Positions 27,526 through 35,577 of a stretch of DNA of 64,000 nt are shown here, piece by piece; position 1 is the first letter of the stretch; every line of letters begins with the position of its first letter. The DNA comes from Pradoshia eiseniae. Lineage in GTDB: Bacteria; Bacillota; Bacilli; Bacillales; Pradoshiaceae. Where the stretch lies: the NCBI RefSeq assembly GCF_002946355.1, contig NZ_PKOZ01000010.1, positions 41,732 through 105,731 of the forward strand, in the 5' to 3' direction. A program made the position numbers and the translations under genes. The notes under the pieces are model-generated. The model worked only from the letters and a program-made list of their open reading frames with translations, was not told the DNA's origin and did not search any database.

Positions 27526-28528
27526 GCTGGATCACCTCCACTTCTGCTTCGCGATTTTTTATATAAGAGATGGCTTTATGAATCTCTTCCTTCTGTCCGC
27601 GAAGCTCCATGATAAAAATACCGAGCGGCAAATCCTGTATGTATTCAATCGAGCCATGTAAGAAATTGCCCTTCACTTGGAATTGCTGAAGCGTATCTGA
27701 GATGACGCCCTCCCCAGCAACCGTCCCCCTGAATGTCACCTTGACAATCGGACCCTCGCATTCCTTGTAAATGGCTTCGGGTATGTCGAACGAGACCACA
27801 CTACTGATGAATTCCTTTGTCAGATCGGTCTGCGGTTTAGCGAAAATTTCATACACCGAGCCTTCCTCGATGACCCTGCCATCCTGCATGATCGCCATCC
27901 GGTGACAAATTTCCTTCACGACATTCATCTCATGCGTAATCAAGACAATTGTGATGTTGAGCTCCTGATTGATTTTTTTCAATAGATTCAAGATAGACTT
28001 CGTCGTTGTTGGGTCGAGTGCTGAGGTCGCCTCATCACAGAGAAGGACGGTCGGGTTATTCGCTAACGCCCTGGCAATCGCGACACGCTGCTTCTGTCCC
28101 CCGCTCAGCTGGGAAGGATACACATCACGCTTGTCGGCTAATCCGACCATTTTCAGCAGCTCTTCCACTCGTTTTTTTCGCTTTGCCTGCGGCATATTGG
28201 CTGCCTTCAAAGCAAACGCAATATTCTCAAATACTGTTTTCTGGCTGATCAGATAAAAGTGCTGAAAGATCATCCCGATTTTCAAGCGTGCCTGCCGCAA
28301 ATTTTCCCTTCTCAGCTTCGTCAGGTCCAGTCCATCAACCGTGATCCTGCCCGAGGTTGGACGCTCCAGCAAATTAATGCAGCGAAGCAGCGAGCTTTTC
28401 CCTGCTCCTGAGTATCCGACGATCCCGAATATCTCGCCTTTTTTAACCTCTAGGGATACATTATCGACACCATTGACTACGCCGCTTTTCGTTTTATAAA
28501 TTTTGTTAAGATTCTGAATACTAATCAT
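27515..28528 (-). CDS. metN: Methionine ABC transporter ATP-binding protein MetN
   Basis: A 337-residue ATPase. Walker A GYSGAGKS is at 38-45, followed by signature LSGGQKQR and Walker B VLLCDEATSALD, and a C-terminal NIL domain of about 80 residues that senses methionine in this family. The frame is open to 28552, but the ATG at 28528 has AGAGG seven bases upstream and matches the family start MISIQNLNKIY. It is first in the operon, behind a SAM-I riboswitch and terminator. Confidence 0.95.
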   Translation of the reverse strand: MISIQNLNKIYKTKSGVVNGVDNVSLEVKKGEIFGIVGYSGAGKSSLLRCINLLERPTSGRITVDGLDLTKLRRENLRQARLKIGMIFQHFYLISQKTVFENIAFALKAANMPQAKRKKRVEELLKMVGLADKRDVYPSQLSGGQKQRVAIARALANNPTVLLCDEATSALDPTTTKSILNLLKKINQELNITIVLITHEMNVVKEICHRMAIMQDGRVIEEGSVYEIFAKPQTDLTKEFISSVVSFDIPEAIYKECEGPIVKVTFRGTVAGEGVISDTLQQFQVKGNFLHGSIEYIQDLPLGIFIMELRGQKEEIHKAISYIKNREAEVEVIQHGL

Positions 28529-28562
28529 ATGCCAACCTCTATCCCTGTACATTTTCTACAAT

Positions 28563-28592
28563 AAAAATGCCCCTCTCATCTGAAAGGGGCAT
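28563..28592 (-). terminator. S-box expression-platform terminator
   Basis: ATGCCCCT and AGGGGCAT form an eight-pair stem followed by TTTTTAT on the minus strand, just after the SAM aptamer. High SAM should favour this terminator and switch metNPQ off. Confidence 0.9.
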
Positions 28593-28613
28593 CGAAATAA
28601 ACATCTATCTCGA

Positions 28614-28718
28614 CTTATCTTTCAGAATGTCATCCATTCTGCTGGAATTGGCACCTTCCCTCAATAAAGGGGGTTGCCGGACGTCATAGGGCCAAGTCCC
28701 TCGGTCACTCTCGATAAG
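28614..28718 (-). promoter_or_regulatory. SAM-I (S-box) riboswitch aptamer
   Basis: The conserved blocks are in order on the minus strand: CTTATCGAGAG, then GACCGAGGGA-CTTGGCCC, ATGACGTCCGGCAACC, GGTGCCAATTCCAGCAG and GATAAG. CTTATC and GATAAG form P1. This is the standard S-box, expected on methionine genes in Bacillaceae. Confidence 0.97.
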
Positions 28719-28740
28719 CAATGTATTTAATTTGATTATG

Positions 28741-28769
28741 ATATTACAGAGTTCTAAACATTCTGTCAA
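28741..28769 (-). promoter_or_regulatory. Sigma-A-type promoter of metNPQ
   Basis: -35 TTGACA (28764-28769) and -10 TAATAT (28741-28746) with a 17-base spacer on the minus strand, ending about 20 bases before the SAM aptamer. Confidence 0.8.
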
Positions 28770-28844
28770 CGATAATCTTTTTTGATAAAATTTGTGAAAA
28801 CGCTTTACTCCTTGCTAAATCAATCAATATCCCGAAAATTTTTT

Positions 28845-29627
28845 TCACAGCTCATATAAATGGGTTCTCCTATCATCAAAAACAGGAATGGCTTTTCTGA
28901 CACGCTTCACTTCCTGGAAATCAAGCTCTGTATAAAAGATTCCTTCCCCCGCTTCCCCGCTCAAAAGCAGCTCTCCCCACGGCGCGATGACCATCGAATG
29001 ACCATTGAACTCATTATTCGGATCTTCACCGACACGGTTGACCGCCACGATATAGCATTGATTCTCAATCGCTCTAGCCTGAAGCAATAGCTGCCAATGA
29101 TCAATTCGCGGCTTTGGCCACTGGGCAGGGATGAACATAACCGCCGCCCCCTTCAATGCATGGGTCCGCGTCCATTCCGGAAAGCGCAAATCATAGCAAA
29201 TGATCCCCCCGCACGTCACCCCAGCCAAGGTGAAAACATTCGCCTTCTCCCCTGCACTCATAAACTTATGCTCATCCATCAGCTTGAAAAGATGGGCTTT
29301 ATCATATTCAGAGACGATATCACCGGATTGATCAACGACATACATCGTATTATAAAACCTGCCGTTCTTCTTTGTCGCAACCGAACCGCCGACAATATGG
29401 ACGTGATGCTTTGTCGCCAGGCGGCTAAGGAATTTCTTCGTTCGCTCCCCATTAACATCTGCTAATCGTTCAAGCTCCTTTAAGGCATAGCCCGCATTCC
29501 ACATTTCCGGGAGAACAATCACCTCTGTCCCTGCCTTCGCAGCCTCTTCAATGAACCCTTCCACTTGCCCAAAATTTCTGTCTGGATCAGCAAAAGCCAC
29601 ATCCATTTGTACAACCGCTATTTTCAT
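28845..29627 (-). CDS. mtnU: Nitrilase-family omega-amidase of methionine salvage, MtnU-like
   Basis: A 260-residue carbon-nitrogen hydrolase with the full catalytic triad: Glu41 in VLPEMWN, Lys110 in SEYDKAHLF and Cys144 in GGIICYDLRFPEW. In B. subtilis the gene beside mtnE, mtnU, encodes such an enzyme, thought to hydrolyse the 2-oxoglutaramate or 2-oxosuccinamate left after MtnE transamination. The same pairing is seen here, but divergent. The ATG at 29627 has GAGGTG seven bases upstream; a TTG two codons earlier is less likely. Confidence 0.85.
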   Translation of the reverse strand: MKIAVVQMDVAFADPDRNFGQVEGFIEEAAKAGTEVIVLPEMWNAGYALKELERLADVNGERTKKFLSRLATKHHVHIVGGSVATKKNGRFYNTMYVVDQSGDIVSEYDKAHLFKLMDEHKFMSAGEKANVFTLAGVTCGGIICYDLRFPEWTRTHALKGAAVMFIPAQWPKPRIDHWQLLLQARAIENQCYIVAVNRVGEDPNNEFNGHSMVIAPWGELLLSGEAGEGIFYTELDFQEVKRVRKAIPVFDDRRTHLYEL

Positions 29628-29725
29628 GACCAATCACCTCACTGTAGACATTTTTAATTAAAGGTTATAGAATTTTAATAATTATTGCAATCTTAGAAAC
29701 TATTTCCTTATTAAGGGTGAATAAT

Positions 29726-30895
29726 ATGACCTATTCAGAACGCTTAAAGAAATTGCCAGACCAGTTTTTTGCCGCACTTGTTCAAAAGGTTAGCCGTGCC
29801 ATGGCTGAAGGGAGAGATATTATTAATCTCGGGCAAGGAAATCCCGATCAGCCTACCCCTCCGCATATCGTGAAAGCCCTGCAGGCAGCGGCTGAGGACG
29901 CACAAACGCATAAATATTCTCCATTCCGCGGCTTAGAGGAATTGAAGGAAGCGGCCGCGGAATTTTATCAAAAGCAATACGGAGTCAAAATCGATCCTAA
30001 ACAAGAGGTTGCCATCCTTTTTGGAACGAAGGCCGGGCTAGTTGAGCTGCCAATGTGCCTGCTCAACGATGGCGAGCTCATGCTTCTGCCAAACCCAGGC
30101 TATCCTGACTATTTATCCGGGGCAGTACTCGCAAACGTCAATGTCGAAACATTCCCGCTCACAAAGGACAATCAATTTTTGCCCGATTATGAGGGCATCC
30201 CTTTCGAACAACGGAACGAGGCAAAGCTCATGTATTTAAACTATCCGAACAATCCAACAGGCGCTACGGCGGATCTAGCCTTTTTTGAAAAAACAGTCGC
30301 CTTTGCCAAAGAACATAAGATTAACGTCCTGCATGATTTCGCCTATGGCGCGATTGGCTTTGATGGACAAAGGCCGGTCAGCTTCCTTGAAGCGGAAGGC
30401 GCAAAGGATGTCGGCATTGAAATGTACACCTTATCGAAAACGTACAATATGGCAGGCTGGCGTGTGGGCTTTGCGGTCGGAAATCCAGCCATCATCGATG
30501 CGCTCAATCTCATTCAGGACCATCTGTACGTCAGTCTCTTCCCTGCTGTGCAAAAAGCGGCCATCGCTGCCTTAACCGGGGATCAATCCTGCGTTGACGA
30601 ACTTGTCGCCCGTTATGAACAGCGACGGAATGCCTTCATTTCTGCCTGCCAAAAAATCGGCTGGGAAGTCGATGCGCCAACCGGCTCCTTCTTTGCCTGG
30701 CTTCCGGTCCCTTCCGGCTTCACGAGCGAAAGTTTCGCTGACTTTTTGCTAGAAAAAGCGGATGTAGCCGTTGCAGCGGGCAAAGGGTTTGGTGAATATG
30801 GCGAAGGCTATATTCGTGTCGGTCTGTTGGTTGATGAAGACCGGCTTATCGAAGCGGTTGATCGGATTGGAAAGTTAGGGCTATTCAATTCATGA
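29726..30895 (+). CDS. mtnE: Pyridoxal-phosphate aminotransferase of methionine salvage, MtnE-like
   Basis: A 389-residue class I/II aminotransferase. Near the N-terminus is INLGQGNPDQPTPPHIV, followed by YPNNPTGA for substrate/PLP contact, and the Schiff-base lysine is Lys238 in YTLSKTYNMAGWRVGF. Segments around HDFAYGAIGFDGQ and PVSFLEAEGAKDVGIE agree closely with B. subtilis MtnE, which transaminates 2-oxo-4-methylthiobutyrate to methionine. AAGGGTG lies six bases before the ATG at 29726; the GTG at 29717 is part of that ribosome site. Other mtn genes are absent from the window. Confidence 0.87.
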   Translation: MTYSERLKKLPDQFFAALVQKVSRAMAEGRDIINLGQGNPDQPTPPHIVKALQAAAEDAQTHKYSPFRGLEELKEAAAEFYQKQYGVKIDPKQEVAILFGTKAGLVELPMCLLNDGELMLLPNPGYPDYLSGAVLANVNVETFPLTKDNQFLPDYEGIPFEQRNEAKLMYLNYPNNPTGATADLAFFEKTVAFAKEHKINVLHDFAYGAIGFDGQRPVSFLEAEGAKDVGIEMYTLSKTYNMAGWRVGFAVGNPAIIDALNLIQDHLYVSLFPAVQKAAIAALTGDQSCVDELVARYEQRRNAFISACQKIGWEVDAPTGSFFAWLPVPSGFTSESFADFLLEKADVAVAAGKGFGEYGEGYIRVGLLVDEDRLIEAVDRIGKLGLFNS

Positions 30896-30906
30896 TTCAG
30901 GAGATA

Positions 30907-30941
30907 AAAGAGCCTTCTACAAAAGTGTAGAAAGGCTCTTT
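30907..30941. terminator. Bidirectional terminator between mtnE and the ABC permease gene
   Basis: AAAGAGCCTT and AAGGCTCTTT form a ten-pair outer stem, with CTAC and GTAG pairing inside. It has A- and T-rich flanks on both sides and sits between convergent genes. Confidence 0.75.
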
Positions 30942-30990
30942 CCCTATGCTTATTCAAAAGAATAGCTTATCTAATTACTATTTTCATACA

Positions 30991-31722
30991 CTAGACTTCT
31001 TGCGTTTTCTTTTTAAAGACAAAGATGGAAATAACGATGATGATGACCGCATAGGCCAATACCCACCAGAGATGTGGAAGCATGGCTTCATAAGTTCCAT
31101 TTAATACAGCTTTCCCCACTTCAACCGCATGGAAAAATGGCAGTGCATGAGCGATATCCTTAAAAATCCCTCCCACTAACTCTAAATCAAACCAAACGCC
31201 CGATAGCCATGCCGCAAAATTCGTAAGGAGAGCGCCACAAATTCCTGTTGCAGCCTTTTCGCTAAACAATGTTCCGCAAATAAGACCAAGACCAATATAG
31301 ATTAATGCCATAGGTATCAATGCCACCATTACCGCAAAAATCGTCATCGTAAAATCAAGCCCTAGAAATAAGGCGGCAAACAGGCACACAGCGACTTGTA
31401 TAACTGACATGATCACCAGAGGTAACATATATCCTAAAATAAAATTGTGAGCGGTCATCGGTGTTGTAAATAATCTCGTTAAAAACGAACTAGCACGATC
31501 CTTTGCTACTACTTGAGCCGCAAACAATGCCATAAAGGAAAGACCAAACACGGCTATGCCAGGAGCTAATGAAGAAATATCGAATAAGTCCACAGGGATA
31601 CTGCTATTAATCGCTGATAAAAGGATTAGTAAAATAAGAGGAAAGGCCACACCAAAGAACATTGAAATAGGATCCCTGATAATTTCTTTCATTACTCGAT
31701 TAGCAAAAATCATCGTTTTCAT
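30991..31722 (-). CDS. ABC-2-type transporter permease
   Basis: A 243-residue membrane protein with six hydrophobic segments, of the ABC-2 exporter permease type. The frame is open to 31842, but the ATG at 31722 has AAAGGAGG upstream and starts the normal family N-terminus; it overlaps the stop of the ATPase gene (ATGA). The segment DRASSFLTRLFTTPMTAHNF is the usual cytoplasmic loop after the second helix. Together with the ATPase it forms an exporter for an unknown compound, probably a drug, peptide or lipid. Confidence 0.82.
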   Translation of the reverse strand: MKTMIFANRVMKEIIRDPISMFFGVAFPLILLILLSAINSSIPVDLFDISSLAPGIAVFGLSFMALFAAQVVAKDRASSFLTRLFTTPMTAHNFILGYMLPLVIMSVIQVAVCLFAALFLGLDFTMTIFAVMVALIPMALIYIGLGLICGTLFSEKAATGICGALLTNFAAWLSGVWFDLELVGGIFKDIAHALPFFHAVEVGKAVLNGTYEAMLPHLWWVLAYAVIIIVISIFVFKKKTQEV

Positions 31723-32456
31723 CCTAACTCCTCCTTTGTTACTATTTTCACAAAGGCATCCTCGAAATTCCCTGTGTTTGTCATAGATAGGAGCTCTTTG
31801 ACTGTTCCGATGGCTTTTACTTTCCCATCTTTCATGACACAAATACGATCACACAACGCTTCTGCTTCTTCTAAATAATGAGTGGTTAAAACAATGGTTG
31901 TTTTTTCTTTCAATTTTTCAATGAGAGCCCATAATTCACGCCGTCCTATAATATCCAAGCCTAATGTAGGCTCATCTAAAAATAATATTTTCGGTTCTGA
32001 AATAAGCGCAAGAGCAATGCTGAGTTTCCGTTGCCAACCGCCGGATAACGTTTTACTTTTTTGATTTTCATATGGTTGTAATGAAAACGCAGCAATCATA
32101 TGAGCTGTTTTTTCTTTGACCTCCATTTTTGAGTATCCATGAATGCCAGCCATTAATTCTAAGTTTTCACGAACAGTCAAATTGGGCGCAATCGCCGTTT
32201 CCTGAGGAGAGACTGCGATGATTTCCTTCACTTGTTTTTGGTTTTCTTCAATATCATATCCCAGTATAGATGCACACCCGTTTGTAGGCGCTGTTAAGCA
32301 GCACAGCATTTTAATTAACGTTGTTTTCCCTGCTCCATTTACCCCTAATAAACCAAACAACTCTCCCTTTTGGATTGAAAAGGATACATTGTCTACAGCC
32401 GTTTTTTCATTGTATTTTTTGGTTAACTGATCAATTGAAATAGCCTGATCCATCAT
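31719..32456 (-). CDS. ABC transporter ATP-binding protein
   Basis: A 245-residue ATPase with Walker A GVNGAGKTT, signature LSGGWQRKL (a common variant of LSGGQ in this exporter family), Walker B ILFLDEPTLGLD and the H-loop histidine in TTHYLEEAE. It is the second gene of a regulator-ATPase-permease operon with overlapping ends on both sides, so the three are translationally coupled. The substrate is unknown. Confidence 0.85.
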   Translation of the reverse strand: MMDQAISIDQLTKKYNEKTAVDNVSFSIQKGELFGLLGVNGAGKTTLIKMLCCLTAPTNGCASILGYDIEENQKQVKEIIAVSPQETAIAPNLTVRENLELMAGIHGYSKMEVKEKTAHMIAAFSLQPYENQKSKTLSGGWQRKLSIALALISEPKILFLDEPTLGLDIIGRRELWALIEKLKEKTTIVLTTHYLEEAEALCDRICVMKDGKVKAIGTVKELLSMTNTGNFEDAFVKIVTKEELG

Positions 32457-32890
32457 TCATCCTCCTTTTGAAACGGTGTTTGCACAAGATTAAAGAAGGC
32501 ATGCATCATCTTTTCTGGAACAATAGCAAGGCCTCTATCTTCATCTCCTAAAATAACAAGGGTGTCCCCTGGTTCTATTTGAAATACATCACGTGCTTTT
32601 TTAGGAATAACGATTTGCCCGCGTTCTCCCATTTTGGCAACGCCAAAAAAGTGCTTTCCCTTCGGCGGTATGGGTATGATTACATTCATATCCTCTCCGT
32701 TAAAATTCACTAAATTATCAATTGATACATTATACAATTTCGCTAACGCCTGACAATGACCTAGATCAGGTGTAGATTCCCCCTTTTCCCATTTGGCAAT
32801 CACCTGTCTTGACACATTAATCCTGAAAGCAACTTCCTCCTGTGTTAATTTATGATGCAACCGCAGTTTCTTCAGATTCGTACTTATCAT
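32453..32890 (-). CDS. XRE-type regulator fused to an AbrB-like (SpoVT-AbrB) domain
   Basis: A 145-residue protein. Residues 1-60 are a Cro/C1 helix-turn-helix (LKKLRLHHKLTQEEVAFRI, VSRQVIAKWEKGESTPDL), and about 80-125 are an AbrB-type swapped-hairpin DNA-binding domain (MGERGQIVIPKKARDVFQIE, PGDTLVILGD). Two DNA-binding modules in one chain are known for regulators of ABC exporters of this type in Firmicutes. The ATG at 32890 is ten bases from AGGAGG; earlier ATGs lie inside or too near that site. It heads the exporter operon and probably controls it. Confidence 0.83.
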   Translation of the reverse strand: MISTNLKKLRLHHKLTQEEVAFRINVSRQVIAKWEKGESTPDLGHCQALAKLYNVSIDNLVNFNGEDMNVIIPIPPKGKHFFGVAKMGERGQIVIPKKARDVFQIEPGDTLVILGDEDRGLAIVPEKMMHAFFNLVQTPFQKEDE

Positions 32891-32988
32891 ACTTTTCATA
32901 CCTCCTATATTCATTATTCATGATTATCACAATGTTATCCACCAACAATCAATAACAGTGATGTTAATATTCGTAGCATATCAAATAA

Positions 32989-33030
32989 AATAAGGGACAC
33001 TATACAGCATTCTGTGTAGTGTCCCTTATT
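32989..33030. terminator. Strong bidirectional terminator
   Basis: AATAAGGGACACTA and TAGTGTCCCTTATT form a perfect 14-pair stem around a 14-base loop, with A- and T-rich flanks. It would serve the small membrane-protein gene at 33133 on the minus strand. Confidence 0.8.
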
Positions 33031-33132
33031 TCCCTATGGATTATCAATCATGCTTTTCAATCTATAAAAATGAAGCTATTTATTAGCCAGGACGATTCCA
33101 CCTTGTTCAACCGACATTCCCTTTTCTCTACC

Positions 33133-33312
33133 TTAAAGTCTTCCAAACAGCCAAGGAACAAGCAAGACGCTCACTGCTCCCCAAACCCCGGTCCCGCAGA
33201 TGAACCAAATCAGATTTTTTTCCGTAGGTTCTTTCATCACCAGCTTGATTACCATAATCGCACAAAATCCAAGGATGATGAAACCAATAGCCAGCCAAAA
33301 TAAAAAATCCAT
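33133..33312 (-). CDS. Small two-helix membrane protein
   Basis: A 59-residue protein starting MDFLFWLAIGFIILGFCAIM, with a second hydrophobic helix (about 38-57, WFICGTGVWGAVSVLLVPW) separated by a short charged loop MKEPTEKN. AAAAGGAGG lies six bases before the ATG, and the 14-pair terminator follows the stop, so it looks like a complete small gene. The family is not recognised and the function is unknown. Confidence 0.72.
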   Translation of the reverse strand: MDFLFWLAIGFIILGFCAIMVIKLVMKEPTEKNLIWFICGTGVWGAVSVLLVPWLFGRL

Positions 33313-33453
33313 GTTTACCTCCTTTTGCCGGAATCTCTTGCTACCCTATATTAAACCAATTCACTAAAAACACGCTAAGTCCTCCTTATGAGAAGGAATA
33401 ACCATAATCTTGTCGAATATCTTTCTCATTGAGCAATCGAAAGGAGAGGAACA

Positions 33454-33804
33454 ATGAAAGGCTTAGTACACAGAATTGACACGGTATTTGTCGAGGTAAG
33501 TGATATGGACCGCTCGATTAAATGGTATTCAGAGATACTAGGGTTAACCTTAAGGTGGAATCGAAATGGCTATGCCGCATTCACGGTCGGCGAAACCTCC
33601 CTGACCCTTGTGCAATCGGCCAATGTCCAGCCCTCCAACCACTCCCCTTTTAACTTCTTTACAACCAATATTGATGATGTGCATACGTTCCTGATTGAAA
33701 ATCATGTAGAGGCAGAGGATATCGGGAATTACCCAGATATACGCACCTTTGACTTCAAGGATCCGGATGGACATGTGCTTGGGTTCTGTCAGTTTGAGGA
33801 TTAG
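33454..33804 (+). CDS. VOC-superfamily protein
   Basis: A 116-residue glyoxalase/bleomycin-resistance-fold protein with paired beta-alpha modules: VHRIDTVFVEVSDMDRSIKW, then YSEILGLTLRW at the start, and FDFKDPDGHVLGFCQF at the end, where Asp and Glu/His ligands usually lie. AAAGGAGAGG precedes the ATG. It is one of few plus-strand genes in this part and stands alone. Substrate is unknown. Confidence 0.78.
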   Translation: MKGLVHRIDTVFVEVSDMDRSIKWYSEILGLTLRWNRNGYAAFTVGETSLTLVQSANVQPSNHSPFNFFTTNIDDVHTFLIENHVEAEDIGNYPDIRTFDFKDPDGHVLGFCQFED

Positions 33805-33819
33805 AGAATGCAAGCTTAA

Positions 33820-33909
33820 AAAGAATACGGTTTACAGCCACATCTAGCGAGCTAATTCCACTGGATTCCCACTTATCAGGAGGCTTCAAATTCGTATTCT
33901 TTCATTTTT
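33820..33909 (+). terminator. Long-loop hairpin after the VOC gene
   Basis: AAAGAATACG and CGTATTCTTT are a perfect ten-base inverted repeat 63 bases apart, followed by CATTTTT on the plus strand. Smaller internal pairings are possible. It is a likely but unusual terminator for the gene ending at 33804. Confidence 0.4.
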
Positions 33910-33942
33910 AACGCTGTTGTTAATTCAATATTTCCCTAAAGA

Positions 33943-34608
33943 TTAACTCACTGTTTCGTCTTTTACAGCTTGCAATATTTCTTTTGACCAAGCTAATAAA
34001 AGTTCTGTATCCTTGTCCAAATCGACTTGTGCATGATTTTTTAAAGAAATGAGACGTGTTATAACATCCGTGTCGTAACCCTTTGTAACTGTTGATAATT
34101 CATTTAGTTGGGAGATGAATTCAGTATGTTGTAAAAAAACATTCCCTTGAATCGCAAAGCGAGCATTTTTAAATAAATCATGAATCATTTCAGTAGATTT
34201 TCCATGTAAATAATTGTGCAGGGTCATGTGATAAATGTTTCCAGCTGTTGAACGGACAAACTTTTTCACATGAGCTGTTGTAATGGCTGTTTTCGAAATA
34301 GCTAGCTGCCCATAGATAGTTTTTGTATCATAGATAAACGTAAATAAATCTGCTTTATCCCAAATATTTAAGTCATCCATCCCCCCTACAAAGCCACAAA
34401 GTAAATGACGGTCAGGCATCGTTTGAACGACTGCTTCGTATCTTTTTAATTTATCAATAGTTAGTGTATCGAAAATAACAACTACATCAATATCGCTGTC
34501 TTCAGTTGCTTCATTGCGAGCGCGACTGCCTTGTAAGCCAATGAATTGGATACTCTCTCCGAATTCATTGAGTAATGTTTCCTTAAATTGTTGTAACCAT
34601 TTGTTCAT
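33943..34608 (-). CDS. Nucleotidyltransferase-domain protein
   Basis: A 221-residue protein with the polymerase-beta-type nucleotidyltransferase signature: Gly27-Ser28 and the metal-binding Asp39/Asp41 in GSRARNEATEDSDID, with a further acidic residue in the KADLFTFIY region. The C-terminal half is helical. Related proteins include aminoglycoside nucleotidyltransferases and many of unknown target. It is a monocistronic gene and no toxin-antitoxin partner is adjacent, so a small-molecule substrate is possible but not shown. Confidence 0.72.
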   Translation of the reverse strand: MNKWLQQFKETLLNEFGESIQFIGLQGSRARNEATEDSDIDVVVIFDTLTIDKLKRYEAVVQTMPDRHLLCGFVGGMDDLNIWDKADLFTFIYDTKTIYGQLAISKTAITTAHVKKFVRSTAGNIYHMTLHNYLHGKSTEMIHDLFKNARFAIQGNVFLQHTEFISQLNELSTVTKGYDTDVITRLISLKNHAQVDLDKDTELLLAWSKEILQAVKDETVS

Positions 34609-34970
34609 TTTGCATCAACCTTTCTATATTCGCCGCGGTAAATGCAGTAGGTTTTGTTATTCTAGCATAAGATATCAGTTACTGAAAGAAATCTAAAAGA
34701 GAAGCATCGTAAACTTTTATAAGGCTGTTTTCGTAAGGAATGCTGCTAATGCCAAAGAGCCAGTTTTTTTGTTTCCTCCAATGTTTAACAAAATAAGATT
34801 ATTCGTTCTTTTATTATTTTTAGTAGAAATCCATAGGTCATTTTATTCAAAAATGGAGAAATGAACGAAAACTATTCTTTCGTGTGTTAGTATGGTTTTG
34901 TTATTTTAAGGATCTCTGATTGTTTTTATCTATAGGGATGGAAGTTTCACAGTAGAACCAAAATATCTGT
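34609..34970. other. Intergenic stretch without a recognisable gene
   Basis: AT-rich sequence between the nucleotidyltransferase start and a small plus-strand gene. No clear hairpin, operator or open frame was seen. Confidence 0.4.
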
Positions 34971-34987
34971 CAAAAAGGAGGATGTTC

Positions 34988-35098
34988 ATGCTAAGCAGTT
35001 TTAGCTTTATAGGAAGTATAATAACATTGGGTGCTTTAGCGGGGATTATATATCTAGTAAGAAAGCTCATTCATGGCAATAGTACGAAAACCAAATAA
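34988..35098 (+). CDS. Very small single-helix membrane protein
   Basis: A 36-residue protein with one hydrophobic helix (about residues 5-24, FSFIGSIITLGALAGIIYLV) and a basic tail RKLIHGNSTKTK. AAAGGAGG lies six bases before the ATG, which makes translation likely. Such one-helix peptides are common in Bacillaceae and can be regulators or type I toxin-like peptides; nothing here decides between these. Confidence 0.5.
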   Translation: MLSSFSFIGSIITLGALAGIIYLVRKLIHGNSTKTK

Positions 35099-35192
35099 GC
35101 ATAAAAGAAAACTTCCCTGACTAATACCTATTCTATTATTCATCAAGTTTTCCCTCATGAATAAAATAGTTTGCTCTTCCCACCATTATTTG

Positions 35193-35221
35193 TTGATTAA
35201 CTGAGCCAACGGGTATATTAT
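35193..35221 (+). promoter_or_regulatory. Promoter of the 35.2-kb leader and rescue-factor gene
   Basis: -35 TTGATT (35193-35198) and -10 TATTAT (35216-35221), 17 bases apart. It would start transcription near 35228, upstream of the structured leader. Confidence 0.5.
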
Positions 35222-35227
35222 GGTAAT

Positions 35228-35307
35228 CATAGACAGTACAATAGAGAGCTGGTACCTCTCTGTTGGCGAATGGCCACCCTTCTTGCTGATGCACGGGGTG
35301 GCTTTTT
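35228..35307 (+). ncRNA. Structured leader or small RNA ending in an intrinsic terminator
   Basis: About 80 bases with two hairpins. AGAGAG and CTCTCT pair around a short loop (35243-35262). GCCACCC and GGGTGGC form a perfect seven-pair stem followed by five T (35273-35307). It lies 67 bases ahead of the ribosome-rescue-like gene and has its own promoter-like elements. It may be a free small RNA, an attenuator or an unrecognised riboswitch; no known class could be matched by eye. Confidence 0.5.
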
Positions 35308-35374
35308 GCTTCTTGTTGCCTGCAGCAAACCTGCCGCTAGAAGACCACACTAATATCCGAGGAGGAAACACATT

Positions 35375-35557
35375 ATGAAGAAAAAGAAGAAAACCATCGG
35401 CGAGATGTCAAACAGCCGCATGACATGGTCAATCAACCCAACCACACGGGTCGTGAAGAATAAGAAAGGGAAAGGCTCCTACAGTCGCACGAAATTCAAA
35501 AATCGTGGAGATGGGGAGCTTTTTTCATGCACAAAAATAGCCCAGCCATCTTACTAA
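35375..35557 (+). CDS. ArfA/BrfA-like alternative ribosome-rescue factor with an internal terminator
   Basis: A 60-codon, very basic gene. The segment VKNKKGKGSYSR (27-38) followed by KFKNRG is the hallmark of E. coli ArfA, which enters the empty mRNA channel of stalled ribosomes and recruits release factor 2; B. subtilis BrfA does the same job with a different sequence. GAGGAGG precedes the ATG. A hairpin and T-run at 35474-35525 lie inside the frame, so most transcripts should end near codon 50, before the stop. The product is then made from a non-stop mRNA and removed by tmRNA while trans-translation works. Codons 51-60 overlap the terminator of the convergent gene, which also suggests that the full-length frame is not the normal product. 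Confidence 0.65.
   Translation: MKKKKKTIGEMSNSRMTWSINPTTRVVKNKKGKGSYSRTKFKNRGDGELFSCTKIAQPSY
35474..35525 (+). terminator. Intrinsic terminator within the rescue-factor coding sequence
   Basis: Outer stem GCTCC with GGAGC and inner stem CACG with CGTG, followed by six T (35520-35525). It lies fully within the open frame, ahead of the stop codon at 35555. Confidence 0.65.
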
Positions 35558-35569
35558 AGACAGCTGAGC
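35533..35569 (-). terminator. Terminator of the nucleoside hydrolase operon
   Basis: GCTCAGC and GCTGGGC pair (one G-T), followed by TATTTTTG on the minus strand, nine bases after the nucleoside hydrolase stop. It overlaps the end of the convergent rescue-factor frame. Confidence 0.7.
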
Positions 35570-35577
35570 CATTCTAT

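Noticed and set aside
33019..33303. 94-codon plus-strand frame
   Set aside because: It is opposite the 59-residue membrane-protein gene, which has a good ribosome site and terminator.
33943..34608. Nucleotidyltransferase as the antitoxin half of a HEPN-MNT pair
   Set aside because: No HEPN-type partner gene lies next to it, and the protein is longer than typical MNT antitoxins.
35186..35371. 61-codon minus-strand frame over the leader region
   Set aside because: It is the complement of the structured leader and terminator; no ribosome site.
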